This document shows, one piece after another, positions 47,966 to 57,203 of a stretch of DNA of 64,000 bases. The stretch lies in assembly GCF_022878925.1 (NCBI RefSeq), contig NZ_CP084626.1:2294001-2358000 (forward strand), in the 5' to 3' direction. The position numbers and the translations under genes were made by a program. Source of the stretch: Caballeronia sp. TF1N1. GTDB lineage: Bacteria > Pseudomonadota > Gammaproteobacteria > Burkholderiales > Burkholderiaceae. Each line of letters begins with the position of its first letter. Positions within the stretch are counted from its first letter, which is position 1. The notes under the pieces were generated by a model, which saw only the letters and a list, made by a program, of their open reading frames with translations, was not told the origin of the DNA and searched no databases.

Positions 47966-49224
47966 GCCGGCCTCGCTATTTCGTCTGGCGCCGCGCGCTG
48001 CGCGAGCGCCCATTGCACATGCTCGCGAACCAGCGCGGAAGGATCGTCCATGCGCGCCTGCAACGCTTGCACGATACGCTCGCGCTCCACGCTTTCGAGC
48101 GACGCGCGCAGTGCATTGCCCATCGCCACCGCGATATTGCGTAGCCATCGCTCGTGTCCGATACGCCGGATCGCGCTGCCCTGCATGCGCGTGTCGAAGT
48201 CCTCGGCGCTCCACGCAAACAACTCGACGAGCGTGGAACGATCGAGCCCATGCCGCACATCGAAGTCCACGACCGGCGTGGCCTGCGCGAACTTGTTCCA
48301 AGGACACACGAGCTGACAATCGTCGCACCCATACACGCGATTGCCGATCAAAGGCCGCATCTCCTCGGGAATACTGCCTTGCAGTTCTATCGTCAGATAC
48401 GAAATGCAGCGCCGCGCATCCACGCGATACGGCGCCACGATCGCGCCAGTCGGACATGCGCCGATACAGCGCGTGCACTGCCCGCAATGCGCGCCGTCCG
48501 TCTCGGGATGCGGGTCGACGGGCAATGCAATATCGACGTAAATCTCGCCGATGAAGAAGAGCGAACCGGCATCGCGATCGAGCAGCAACGTATGCTTGCC
48601 ACGCCAGCCGACGCTTGCTTTTTGCGCCAGCGCGACTTCGAGAACCGGCGCGGAGTCCGTGAACGCGCGATGCCCGAACGGCCCGATGGCAGCTTCGATG
48701 CGCTCGGCCAGTTGCTGCAGCCGGTTGCGCATGACCTTGTGATAATCGCGGCCGCGCGCGTAGATCGAGACCATCGCCTGCGATGGATCGCTCAGGCGCG
48801 ACCATTCGACGGCGCGCCAGTCGTTCCTCTGACCATCGGCTGTCGCGACACTTTCAGCGCCCTTGTGCTCGAGCGTCGCGCCAGGCAGATAAGCCATGCG
48901 CGCCGTGATGACCCGTCGCGTGCCGGCCACAAGCTCGGCGGGCCTTGCGCGTTTCATCCCATGTTTGGCCATATAATCCATCTCGCCGTGATAGCCTGCT
49001 TCAAGCCAACTGGCGAGGCCTTCCTCGGCATCCGTCAGGTTGGTATCGCCGATACCAACCGCACCGAATCCCAACTCGCGCCCCCACGTCTTGATGCGTA
49101 GCGCGAGTTCCGCCAGCGCGGCCTCATCGCCTAGTTCGACGTGATGCAAGGCGCGCGACTCATCGGCGGCGTCGCTGGACGCGGTCGTGATTTCAACGGA
49201 ATGTTCCGGCAATCGGTTCATCAC
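47962..49224 (-). CDS. queG: Epoxyqueuosine reductase
   Basis: QueG performs the last step of queuosine tRNA modification, a cobalamin-dependent reduction. The 420-residue protein has the N-terminal cobalamin-binding region (WLEAGYHGEMDYMAKH, then ARPAELVAGTRRVI). Two [4Fe-4S] motifs are seen in CGQCTRCIGACPTGAI and GCDDCQLVCPWN. The C-terminus holds HEAT-like repeats. Two adjacent ATG codons begin the frame, and it ends in an ATGA overlap with ogt. It is divergent from tsaE, with 15 bases between starts. Confidence 0.96.
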   Translation of the reverse strand: MMNRLPEHSVEITTASSDAADESRALHHVELGDEAALAELALRIKTWGRELGFGAVGIGDTNLTDAEEGLASWLEAGYHGEMDYMAKHGMKRARPAELVAGTRRVITARMAYLPGATLEHKGAESVATADGQRNDWRAVEWSRLSDPSQAMVSIYARGRDYHKVMRNRLQQLAERIEAAIGPFGHRAFTDSAPVLEVALAQKASVGWRGKHTLLLDRDAGSLFFIGEIYVDIALPVDPHPETDGAHCGQCTRCIGACPTGAIVAPYRVDARRCISYLTIELQGSIPEEMRPLIGNRVYGCDDCQLVCPWNKFAQATPVVDFDVRHGLDRSTLVELFAWSAEDFDTRMQGSAIRRIGHERWLRNIAVAMGNALRASLESVERERIVQALQARMDDPSALVREHVQWALAQRAAPDEIARPA

Positions 49225-49239
49225 GACATTTTACGAGCA

Positions 49240-49803
49240 ATGCCCGAAAGCCCTGTACGAACGACGCCTGATTTTCCTTCCGCGCTCCTCGAACGCCGCT
49301 TCGATCTGCGCGACGAAGCGGCAACGCTCGCCTTCGGGGAACGCTTTGCACGCGCCATCGACGAGACGCGCAAGCAAACCTCGGCCGAACGTTTTTCGGG
49401 CTTGCAGGTCCAGTTGATCGGTGACTTGGGCGCGGGCAAGACCACGCTCGTGCGCGCGACCTTGCGCGCGCTCGGTCATGCGGGCCGCGTGAAGAGTCCG
49501 ACTTACACGCTCGTCGAGCCCTATTCGCTCGACACGCCAGGCGGGCCGCTCGATGTCTATCACTTCGATCTCTACCGCTTCGCCGATCCCGCCGAATGGG
49601 CCGATGCCGGCTTTCGCGAGTATTTCGATCGCGGCGCGGTGTGCCTCATCGAATGGCCGCAGCAAGCAGGCGGACTGCTCGGCGTGCCGGACCTCGTGTT
49701 CGAACTTGCCTTGCCCGACGAGAGCCGTGAAGTCGAAGAAGGCCGCGTGCTGAATGCGCGGGCGTTTAGCGAAACAGGAAAGACATGTCTCGAAAGATGC
49801 TGA
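49240..49803 (+). CDS. tsaE: TsaE, ATPase of tRNA t6A synthesis
   Basis: TsaE is the ATPase partner of TsaB and TsaD in making threonylcarbamoyl-adenosine at tRNA position 37. Started at the ATG at 49240 (MPESPVRTTPDFPSALLERR), it has 187 residues. The Walker A motif GDLGAGKTTL is at about residue 65, followed by KSPTYTLVEPY and a DVYHFDLYR metal-binding segment. Its end overlaps the amidase start by 19 bases, a conserved pairing in proteobacteria. Confidence 0.96.
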   Translation: MPESPVRTTPDFPSALLERRFDLRDEAATLAFGERFARAIDETRKQTSAERFSGLQVQLIGDLGAGKTTLVRATLRALGHAGRVKSPTYTLVEPYSLDTPGGPLDVYHFDLYRFADPAEWADAGFREYFDRGAVCLIEWPQQAGGLLGVPDLVFELALPDESREVEEGRVLNARAFSETGKTCLERC

Positions 49804-51320
49804 TCAAGCCGTTTCATTCGATCGAATCGGGTGCGAGCGCGCCGCACAACTGGCGGCGGCGTCAGGTGCTGCGCGCGGGCGCATCGACGCTTGCGCTTGC
49901 GCTCGTCGCACCGAAGCTCGCGCACGCGAGTTCCGTGCTCGGCGTGCGCGTGTGGCCCGCGCGCGATTACACGCGCGTGACCATCGAATCCGACCAGCCG
50001 CTCACGAACAGCAATCAGACGCTGCAAGGCCCGGACAGACTCGTCGTGGATCTGAACGGCATCGATCTGGATCAGTCGCTGCGCGATCTCGTCTCGAAGA
50101 TCACGCCGAACGATCCGCAGATTCAATCGGTGCGCGTCGGTCAGTACCAGCCGCATGTCGTGCGCATGGTGTTCGACCTCAAGGGTTCGGTCAAGCCGCA
50201 GGTCTTCACGCTAGGGCCGATTGGCAGCTACAAGTATCGGCTCGTGTTCGATCTTTACCCGGCCGTCGCGCCCGATCCGCTGATGGAACTGCTCGCGCAG
50301 TCCGAGCACAAGCAGGAGGCCTTCGACCGCGCCAATCCGAATCCTTCCGCGCCGCCGCCCGCCACGCTTTCGGGGCCGGCCACGCCGCAGAAATCGCTCT
50401 CGCAGGATTCGACCGACGAGTTTTTCCAGAAGTACGCTCAGGGCGATGCCCCGGACAACGCCGCGTCGGTGGCGCCGAAGCCCGTGCCTATGCCTGCGCC
50501 ATCCGTGCCGAAGCCGTCGCGCGTCGTGCCGCCCGTGATCGCGAAGAAGGATGACGACGACAGCGACCAATACACGTTCTCGCAGCCCAAGCAGGATCGC
50601 TCGGGGACGACGCGCCTTCTGACTGTGGCCATCGATCCGGGTCACGGTGGCGAAGATCCCGGCGCTATCGGCGGCGCGGGGACGTATGAGAAGCACATTG
50701 CGCTCGATATCGCGAAGAAGCTGCGCGCGAAGATCGACGCGCAACCCAACATGCGCGCCATGATGACGCGTGATGCCGATTTCTTCGTGCCACTCAATGT
50801 GCGTGTGCAGAAGGCGCAGCGTGTCGGCGCCGATCTATTCGTGTCGATTCATGCGGACGCGTTTACCGAGTCTTCGGCGCGTGGTTCTTCCGTTTTCGCG
50901 TTGTCGGAACATGGTGCGTCGAGCGCGGCGGCGCGGTGGATGGCCGCCAAGGAAAATTCGTCGGATCAGGTCGGTGGCATCAACGTGAAATCGCAAGACG
51001 CTAGCGTGAATCGCGCGCTTTTCGACATGTCCACTACGGCGCAGATTCGCGATTCCATGCGGTATGGGAGTTTCGTGCTGAATGAAATCGGGGGCATTAA
51101 CAAACTGCACAAGGGGTCGGTCGAGCAGGCAGGGTTTGCCGTGCTCAAGGCACCGGATATTCCCTCGATTCTCGTCGAAACCGCGTTTATCAGTAACCCG
51201 GATGAGGAGACTCGCCTCAACGATGATGCCTATCGGGACAAGATGGCTAGCGCCATTATGAAAGGCATCAGGCGGTATTTTGCTGCTAATCCGCCTTTGG
51301 CTAAGAGTCGCATGACTTGA
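49785..51320 (+). CDS. amiC: N-acetylmuramoyl-L-alanine amidase, Tat-exported (AmiC-like)
   Basis: The enzyme cleaves the peptide from MurNAc and helps daughter cells separate. The 511-residue precursor has a twin-arginine signal (RRRQVLRAG at 24-32, hydrophobic run, then AHA). An AMIN septal-targeting domain (about 50-160: RVWPARDYTRVTIESDQPLT) is followed by a long Pro/Ala/Lys linker and the Amidase_3 domain from about residue 280. Zinc ligands are in AIDPGHGGEDPGAI, HIALDIAKKL-type segment and SIHADAF; the catalytic Glu is in LVETAFISNPDEE. It is coupled to tsaE by overlap. Confidence 0.96.
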   Translation: MSRKMLIKPFHSIESGASAPHNWRRRQVLRAGASTLALALVAPKLAHASSVLGVRVWPARDYTRVTIESDQPLTNSNQTLQGPDRLVVDLNGIDLDQSLRDLVSKITPNDPQIQSVRVGQYQPHVVRMVFDLKGSVKPQVFTLGPIGSYKYRLVFDLYPAVAPDPLMELLAQSEHKQEAFDRANPNPSAPPPATLSGPATPQKSLSQDSTDEFFQKYAQGDAPDNAASVAPKPVPMPAPSVPKPSRVVPPVIAKKDDDDSDQYTFSQPKQDRSGTTRLLTVAIDPGHGGEDPGAIGGAGTYEKHIALDIAKKLRAKIDAQPNMRAMMTRDADFFVPLNVRVQKAQRVGADLFVSIHADAFTESSARGSSVFALSEHGASSAAARWMAAKENSSDQVGGINVKSQDASVNRALFDMSTTAQIRDSMRYGSFVLNEIGGINKLHKGSVEQAGFAVLKAPDIPSILVETAFISNPDEETRLNDDAYRDKMASAIMKGIRRYFAANPPLAKSRMT

Positions 51321-51656
51321 AGACGTTGGTTTGCGGTTCTTTTGCGGTTCTCGGGCAGTCTCGTTCAGTAGCCGCCTCCCCGGCGGGGGGGTCCCTTTCT
51401 TTGCTGCTGCAAAGAAAGGAACCAAAGAAAGCAGCTTTGGAACCGGCATCTGAAGCACAACTGGTTCCCCGCTATTTACCACAAACCCCTTGTGCACTCC
51501 CCCTCCACTCACGCTCTCGGTAAAACTCACAAGATCAAAGCTTTTTTCGGAGTCGCTGTTCGATTTTTTTCACTGGCACTTTCAAGGAAGTCGGCCGTTG
51601 TATTGCTTTTTTCTTTAGCGTCTTCCCTTTAAGGGTCCGTTTTTTTGCGGTTTTTT
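51321..51656. other. Intergenic region with hairpin repeat and AT-rich stretch
   Basis: About 335 bases follow the amidase gene. The left part holds a C/T-A/G-rich inverted repeat (51394-51419, listed separately). The right part (about 51530-51660) is unusually AT-rich for this genome, with several runs of six to eight T residues on the plus strand. On the minus strand an alternative frame here is Lys-rich. I see no convincing gene. Confidence 0.5.
51394..51419. repeat. Hairpin repeat element of the kind dispersed in Burkholderiales
   Basis: CCTTTCTTTGC and its exact inverse complement flank a four-base loop (51394-51404 and 51409-51419). A related AACCAAAGAAAGCAG block follows at about 51420-51434. 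From memory, similar TTTCTTTG/CAAAGAAA hairpins are scattered between genes in Paraburkholderia and Caballeronia. It may also act as a terminator for the amidase transcript. Confidence 0.75.
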
Positions 51657-52538
51657 TTATCGCGGGATGGGGAATAGTCTCTGTTTCAAGCGTGCGCCGA
51701 ATACATTGACCGCCAATCCCGCCATTACCAGCGCCGCGCCCGCTACTTCCGCCGGTGTCAGTGCCTCGCCCAGAAACACCGCCGCCGATGCAATGCCTAT
51801 CACCGGCACCAATAACGAGAACGGTGCGACCTGCGCCGCCGGATAGCGCGCAAGCAATTTGCCCCACAAGCTGTAGCCAATGATGGTCGCGATGAACGAG
51901 AGATAAACGATCGCGAAAATCGATATCGACGGGATCGCCGCAAGGCTCGCTTCAATGCGCGCCGGGCCCTCGAAAATCAACGACAACGCAAGAAACGGCA
52001 GCGGCGGTATCAGGCTCGCCCACACTACGAGCGACAGCAAGTCGACCTTGCCCATGCGCTTCGTGACGACATTGCCAAGCGCCCACATCGACGCCGCGCC
52101 AAGCGTGAACAAGAACCCTGTGAGGGTCATCGCGTGGCCGCCCTGCATGCCGATCAGCGCTAGCCCGGCCGCCGCGATCAAGAGTCCAGCTATATTCATC
52201 GCGCGTATGCGCTCGCCAAGCATGAAGGCGGCAAAGATCAAGGTGAAGAACGCCTGCGCCTGCAAGACGAGCGAAGCAAGTCCCGCCGGCATGCCGACCG
52301 ACATGCCATAGAACAACAACGCAAACTGGCCGAACGAAATGGAAAGGCCATAAGCGAAAAGCCAGCGCAGCGGAATTCGCGGGCGCTTGACGAAGAAGAC
52401 CGGCACCGCGGCCAGCGCGAATCGCAAGGCGCCCAGCAAGAACGGCGGCACGCCGTGCAAACCCAGTTTGATGACGACGAAATTCACGCCCCACGCGAGA
52501 ATCACCACCGACGCAATCAGCAAGTCCCTTGGCGACAT
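51657..52538 (-). CDS. EamA-family (DMT) transporter
   Basis: Started at the ATG at 52538 (MSPRDLLIASVVILAWGVNF), with AAGGAG upstream, the carrier has 293 residues and ten membrane segments as two EamA repeats (ILAWGVNFVVIKLGLHGVPP and, in the second half, FLFTLGAASMWALGNVVTKR). The closest named relatives by eye are EamA/YdeD, exporters of O-acetylserine and cysteine, but the substrate is not certain. An in-frame start at 52556 is also possible. Confidence 0.9.
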   Translation of the reverse strand: MSPRDLLIASVVILAWGVNFVVIKLGLHGVPPFLLGALRFALAAVPVFFVKRPRIPLRWLFAYGLSISFGQFALLFYGMSVGMPAGLASLVLQAQAFFTLIFAAFMLGERIRAMNIAGLLIAAAGLALIGMQGGHAMTLTGFLFTLGAASMWALGNVVTKRMGKVDLLSLVVWASLIPPLPFLALSLIFEGPARIEASLAAIPSISIFAIVYLSFIATIIGYSLWGKLLARYPAAQVAPFSLLVPVIGIASAAVFLGEALTPAEVAGAALVMAGLAVNVFGARLKQRLFPIPR

Positions 52539-52652
52539 CGCCGCTCCTTCGTGCACTTCGATTGAAAGTCACACGAGTTTAGCGGGGCGCACTCTGCGGT
52601 GGCTTGTGAAAAACTGCGCTCACAACGCCTTGCCGTCTTGGCGCATGCAGAC

Positions 52653-52689
52653 AAAAAAACGCCCGCGCCTCCCAAGGGAAGCGCGGGCG
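52653..52689 (-). terminator. Intrinsic terminator after the small exported protein gene
   Basis: A nine-base GC stem (52660-52668 with 52681-52689) is followed on the minus strand by seven T residues (52659-52653). Confidence 0.92.
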
Positions 52690-52710
52690 CTTCACAGCAA
52701 TCCAGACCGC

Positions 52711-52977
52711 TTACTTGCTTTGGCCGGATTCCGCTGCCGCATTGTTGCCGGTTTCGACGTCAGGCGTCTTCTTGCCTGCCGACGGATGCGCGCTGTGCTT
52801 GCGCATCTTGTGCTTGGTCGTGCCCGACGACGACGTGCCATCGGTCGACGCGCCAGTGTCGGTCTGGCCCATGGCCGCCGACGAGTTGCCCGACGAGGTC
52901 TGGGCCATTGCGCCGGTTGCAGCCGTGGCGCTCAAAAGACCTGCGGTGATGGCGATCAACAGTTTATTCTTGCTCAT
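52711..52977 (-). CDS. Small exported Ser/Thr/Gly-rich protein
   Basis: This 88-residue protein from the ATG at 52977 has a clear Sec signal (MSKNKLLIAITAGLLSATAA, cleavage near AMA). The mature part is low-complexity: Ser, Thr and Gly first, then a basic stretch with KHKMRKHSAHPSAGKK, then an acidic end. No domain is recognised. AGGAGAG precedes the start and a strong terminator follows, which supports a real gene. Such proteins are usually annotated as hypothetical periplasmic proteins. Confidence 0.82.
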   Translation of the reverse strand: MSKNKLLIAITAGLLSATAATGAMAQTSSGNSSAAMGQTDTGASTDGTSSSGTTKHKMRKHSAHPSAGKKTPDVETGNNAAAESGQSK

Positions 52978-53190
52978 GGTTTCCTCTCCTATCAATTGAC
53001 GTTTGCGCAAATTCTGCACGCATGCTGCAAAAAGCGCGGTCCCTTCGTAAAAAACACGTGAAGCACGCGTAACTCCGCACGAAGTCGATGAAGCGTTTTC
53101 CACATCCCCGATGAGAGCGCATCGCCGCAGCGGCCGGTAGAATCGGCGGTTCCAGGCGCGCAACCGGCGCGTCAGCTACCGGAACCGCCA

Positions 53191-54090
53191 ATGTCCACGT
53201 CGATCCGCGTCCTGCTCAAACCACATCAACACGATGTCGGCGGCCTCACGGTGAGGCGCGTGCTCCCCGCACTGGCGGCACGCACTGTCGGACCCTTCAT
53301 CTTCTTCGACCACATCGGTCCCGCAACCCTCGTGCCCGGACAGGGACTGGATGTACGGCCGCATCCGCATATCGGGCTCGCAACCGTCACCTATCTCTTC
53401 GAAGGCGCCATCATGCATCGCGACAGCGTCGACTCCGTGCAGAAGATCGTGCCCGGCGACGTCAACTGGATGACCGCCGGGCGCGGCATCGTCCATTCGG
53501 AACGTACGCCCGACGAGGAACGCGAGCGAGGCCAGACGATGCATGGCATCCAGACCTGGGTCGCGCTGCCGGTGGCAAGCGAGGAAGTCGAGCCTTCGTT
53601 CGAGCATCATGCGGCGTCCGCCTTGCCGCAAATCGAGCGCGACGGCGTGACTTTGCGCGTAATCGCGGGCACCGCGTTCGGCGCCCAAGCGCCCACGCGC
53701 ACGTTCTCGCCAACGCTTTACGTCGCCGCCGATTTCGCTCGCGGCAGCGCGCTCACGCTCGATACCGAACACGAGGAACGCGGCGTGTATCTCGTCGAAG
53801 GCGATCTGTCCATCGACGGCGAAACGCTGCCCGAACAGCAAATGGCCGTGCTCGAACCGGGCGCGCCGGTGCATTTCGAGAGCGCGAACGGCGCGCGCGT
53901 GATGATCCTCGGTGGCGCGCCGCTCGACGGCGCACGCATCATCGAATGGAATTTCGTCGCCAGTTCGCGCGACAAGATCGAGGCCGCGAAACAGGCATGG
54001 AGCGAGCAGCGCATGGGGCACGTTTCCGGCGAGACGGAGTTCATTCCGCTGCCGCCCGCGCGCCGCGAGAATCGCGCGCCCGAGGCATGA
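53191..54090 (+). CDS. Pirin-family protein
   Basis: The 299-residue protein is a bicupin pirin. The N-terminal cupin has the metal ligands in RPHPHIGLATVTYLFEG and in RGIVHSERTP (His and Glu). The C-terminal cupin is seen in GVYLVEGDLSIDGETLP. Bacterial pirins may have quercetinase activity or act as regulators; the role here is unknown. It is a single gene, with about 100 bases to the thioredoxin-like gene downstream. Confidence 0.94.
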   Translation: MSTSIRVLLKPHQHDVGGLTVRRVLPALAARTVGPFIFFDHIGPATLVPGQGLDVRPHPHIGLATVTYLFEGAIMHRDSVDSVQKIVPGDVNWMTAGRGIVHSERTPDEERERGQTMHGIQTWVALPVASEEVEPSFEHHAASALPQIERDGVTLRVIAGTAFGAQAPTRTFSPTLYVAADFARGSALTLDTEHEERGVYLVEGDLSIDGETLPEQQMAVLEPGAPVHFESANGARVMILGGAPLDGARIIEWNFVASSRDKIEAAKQAWSEQRMGHVSGETEFIPLPPARRENRAPEA

Positions 54091-54187
54091 GACGTGCATC
54101 GGCGTGAATCAACGCCGTGGCCGTTGAGAGTTATGCAAGCGTCCCCATCTAATTTCAAGACACATTGCAGGCATTAGGAGAGAACGC

Positions 54188-55036
54188 ATGGAAACGACCC
54201 TCGCTACGTTTGAAAACGACGTCATCAACGCGTCGATGCTCGCGCCCGTTCTCGTCGATTTCTGGGCTCCGTGGTGCGGCCCGTGCAAGACGCTCGGTCC
54301 GATGTTGGAACGGCTCGAAGCCGAAGCCGCCGGCAACTGGAAGCTCGTCAAGGTGAATGTCGACGAGAATCAGGAACTCGCGCAGCACTTCCAGGTGCGC
54401 AGCATTCCGCACGTGATCGCGTTTGCGGAAGGCCGGCCAGTGGACCAGTTCATCGGCGTGTTGCCCGAAGGCCAATTGCGCGAGTTTCTCGACCGGCTCG
54501 TGCCCGCTGGCGCCGAGGCCGAGCGCCGCGCCGCGCACGACGCGTGGGCGAGCGGTAACCGCAAGGACGCGATCGATCGCATCAAGGCCACGATCGCGCT
54601 CGATCCGAGTTACGAAGATGCGCGCCTCGATTTGATCGAATGGCTGATCGCGGAACGGCGGATCGACGAAGCGAAGGAAGAAGACAAGCTGCTTTCGCCT
54701 AAGACGACGCAGGGCATCGACGCGCGCTACAACGCGCTCAAGACCGAACTCGACGCCGCCGATGCAGCCGCCGGACTGCCGCCCGCCGACGATCTCATCG
54801 CGGCGGTGAACGCGAAACCGGACGATCTCGAAGCGCGCTTTGCGCTTGCGAACCGTTTGATCGCCGGCCGCGATTACGGTGGTGCGCTGGAACATCTGCT
54901 CGAAATCGTCGTGCGCGATCGCGCGTTCATGGACGACGTCGGCCGCAAGACGATGCTATCGGTGTTCGAACTTGCGGCGAATCAACCGGATGTCGTGGCG
55001 TACTGGCGGCGCAGGCTGAGTGCCGCGATGAATTGA
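54188..55036 (+). CDS. CnoX/YbbN-like thioredoxin with TPR tail
   Basis: The 282-residue protein has an N-terminal thioredoxin domain (about 1-110) with the active site WAPWCGPCK at about 27-35. It is followed by a helical TPR-like region (DAIDRIKATIALDPSYEDA, and later KPDDLEARFALANRLIAG). This is the CnoX (YbbN) architecture, a chaperone-like holdase that works with GroEL. E. coli CnoX has SQHC at the active site, whereas CGPC here suggests true disulfide reduction as well. A TAGGAGAG ribosome site precedes the ATG. Confidence 0.93.
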   Translation: METTLATFENDVINASMLAPVLVDFWAPWCGPCKTLGPMLERLEAEAAGNWKLVKVNVDENQELAQHFQVRSIPHVIAFAEGRPVDQFIGVLPEGQLREFLDRLVPAGAEAERRAAHDAWASGNRKDAIDRIKATIALDPSYEDARLDLIEWLIAERRIDEAKEEDKLLSPKTTQGIDARYNALKTELDAADAAAGLPPADDLIAAVNAKPDDLEARFALANRLIAGRDYGGALEHLLEIVVRDRAFMDDVGRKTMLSVFELAANQPDVVAYWRRRLSAAMN

Positions 55037-55060
55037 GCATGCATGATCGCTCGTGGATGC

Positions 55061-55097
55061 AAAAACGGCCAGCTCGTGGAAGCTGGCCGTTTTTTTG
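55061..55097 (+). terminator. Intrinsic terminator after the CnoX-like gene
   Basis: A 14-base stem (55061-55074 with 55081-55094, six-base loop) ends in seven T residues. Five A residues on the left side could also allow termination on the minus strand, after tcdA. Confidence 0.93.
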
Positions 55098-55309
55098 TTG
55101 GCTGCGGTTCGCCGCGTGACGTCAAGCAGCGCATGTTCGCCGTGTGGCCACGTCGACTCGCGTGCATGCATGCAACTGGCGGGTTTGCCGCGACGCCAGC
55201 TCGTCATATTCGTGCGAAAACCGACCTGCCATCGACGCAAGCCACCACCATTCATGCTTCTGTGACTCTATGGCACGCCGTTGTTACGTCCTCGCAAGAA
55301 CCTGCCGCC

Positions 55310-56155
55310 CTAAGCCGCCTTCTTCGCCAACGCCCGAAGCACGAACGCCGCCGCCGCGAACCCAAAGCTCGCCGTCACACACACGCTGGACCCGAAACCC
55401 GCGCAATTCAGCCCGACCGGGCCCGCGTATTCCGCGCCGGTTTCCAGATGCTCCGCGCCCTCGCTGATATCGCAAGCCACCGCTTCCGGGTAAATGAGCG
55501 GCTCGTCCGAATACACCGCGCTGACCTTGAAACGCGCCTTCGGTCCGCGCGGAAAGCCATGCATTTTGCGCAACTGGCCGCGCACTTTCGAAAGCAGCGG
55601 GTCCTGAATGGTCAGCGCCAGGTCGTCGATGCGAATACGCGTCGGATCGAGCTGCCCGCCCGCGCCGCCCACCGTGATCAGCGGCTGCTTGTTCGCGACA
55701 CACCACGCAATGAGTGCGGTTTTCGTGCGCACGCTGTCGATGGCATCGACGATGAAGTCGAAACCGCCGCCGAGCATCGCATCGAAATTACCCGGCTCCA
55801 CGAAGTCCTCGATCTGCCGCACGTCGCAGGCGGGATCGATCAAACGGATGCGCTCGGCCATCGCCGTGACCTTGGCCTTGCCGTAGTTGCCGTCGAGCGC
55901 GTGGATCTGCCGGTTGGTGTTGCTTTCGGCGACGTTGTCGAGATCGATCAACGTGAGCTTGCCGATTGCGCTGCGCGCCAGCGCTTCAGCCACCCACGAT
56001 CCCACGCCGCCTATGCCGATCACCGCGACATGCGCGCCTTCGAACGCCGCGAGCGCAGGCGCGCCATACAGACGCGCGATGCCGCCGAAGCGTCGGTCGC
56101 GGTCGGCGATCTCGTCGGCGGAAGGTGACTCGTTGGGAGCGATGGTGGCAGTCAT
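55310..56155 (-). CDS. tcdA: tRNA threonylcarbamoyladenosine dehydratase TcdA
   Basis: TcdA (CsdL, YgdL) is an E1-like enzyme that converts t6A37 of tRNA to its cyclic form with ATP. The 281-residue protein opens with RRFGGIARLYGAPALAAFEG and the nucleotide-binding VIGIGGVGSWVAEALARS. It then has LIDLDNVAESNTNRQIHAL and DAIDSVRTKTALI. The C-terminal LNCAGFGSSVCVTASFGFA segment is also typical. It works on the product of the t6A pathway, to which tsaE (49240) belongs. Confidence 0.95.
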   Translation of the reverse strand: MTATIAPNESPSADEIADRDRRFGGIARLYGAPALAAFEGAHVAVIGIGGVGSWVAEALARSAIGKLTLIDLDNVAESNTNRQIHALDGNYGKAKVTAMAERIRLIDPACDVRQIEDFVEPGNFDAMLGGGFDFIVDAIDSVRTKTALIAWCVANKQPLITVGGAGGQLDPTRIRIDDLALTIQDPLLSKVRGQLRKMHGFPRGPKARFKVSAVYSDEPLIYPEAVACDISEGAEHLETGAEYAGPVGLNCAGFGSSVCVTASFGFAAAAFVLRALAKKAA

Positions 56156-56422
56156 AGGTGGAAGCAGAAACCGAAAAAGCGCGGGAGGGCTTCGCGGAGC
56201 ATGGGCAAAAACAAGCCAAACGCCGCTGCGGCCCGTCAGGCATAGCTTACAAGCGCCTGTCTAATTGACAAAGTTGGTAGACCATTCATGCAGAAAGCGC
56301 GCGAATTGCGTATTCTGCCTTATCGAAACCCAAGGGGTGATAGCCGGACCGGATTCACCACGGCAAGGGCAAGAAAGAACCACCTTGGCTATACTGACGC
56401 CGACTGTAGCGTTTGCATAAAA

Positions 56423-57064
56423 ATGACCACCCTCGCAGACCTTCGCAAAAATTATTCTCGCGGCTCACTCGACGCCGCCGACGTCGCGCCGGAGCCGGTG
56501 CGCCAGTTCGACACCTGGTTCGCCCAGGCGCTCGACGCGAAACTGCCCGAACCCAACGCCATGACCTTGGCCACCGTCGACGAGAACGGCCGGCCCTCCG
56601 CGCGCATCGTGCTGATCAAGGGGTTCGACGAACGTGGCTTCGTTTTTTTTACCAATTACGATAGCCGCAAAGGCCGCGAAATCGCCGCCAATCCCGCGGC
56701 AAGTCTGCTGTTCCACTGGATCGAGCTCGAACGTCAGGTGCGTGTCGAAGGCGTGATCGTCAAGACGAGCGCCGAGGAAAGCGATGCCTATTTTCAGTCC
56801 CGGCCGCTCGGATCGCGCATTGGCGCGTGGGCGTCGGAACAGAGTCAGCCGCTCGAAAGCCGCGAGGCGCTCGAAGCGCGCGAGCGCGAAATGATCGAAA
56901 AATTCGGCGACGCACCGCCGCGCCCGCCACACTGGGGCGGCTACCGGCTCGTGCCGGACACCATCGAATTCTGGCAGGGACGTCCGTCGCGGCTGCATGA
57001 CCGCATCGTCTATGAGCGCGAGCGCGCGGACGGCCCGTGGGATATCAAGAGGCTCGCACCCTAA
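56423..57064 (+). CDS. pdxH: Pyridoxamine 5'-phosphate oxidase
   Basis: PdxH makes pyridoxal phosphate from PNP or PMP with FMN. Started at the ATG at 56423 ([20 protein letters not shown]), it has 213 residues. Family segments are [56 protein letters not shown] and the C-terminal [12 protein letters not shown]. An open frame extends upstream to 56288, but its content is leader-like. Confidence 0.98.
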   Translation: MTTLADLRKNYSRGSLDAADVAPEPVRQFDTWFAQALDAKLPEPNAMTLATVDENGRPSARIVLIKGFDERGFVFFTNYDSRKGREIAANPAASLLFHWIELERQVRVEGVIVKTSAEESDAYFQSRPLGSRIGAWASEQSQPLESREALEAREREMIEKFGDAPPRPPHWGGYRLVPDTIEFWQGRPSRLHDRIVYERERADGPWDIKRLAP

Positions 57065-57203
57065 GACGGGTCCGGTAGCAGGCAGTACGTCGTCATAAAA
57101 CGCAGCACCACGGCAACGAACATGAAGGCGCGTCGATGCACGGGCATCCAGAACCGGCACGGCGGGCCTTCCCCTTGATTTTCTTTAGCGCGGAGAAGCA
57201 AGC

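Noticed and set aside
51535..51867. 110-codon minus-strand frame with a Lys-rich C-terminus
   Set aside because: Its first two thirds is a shadow of the EamA gene and only the tail is distinctive. Kept as a finding, not as a gene.
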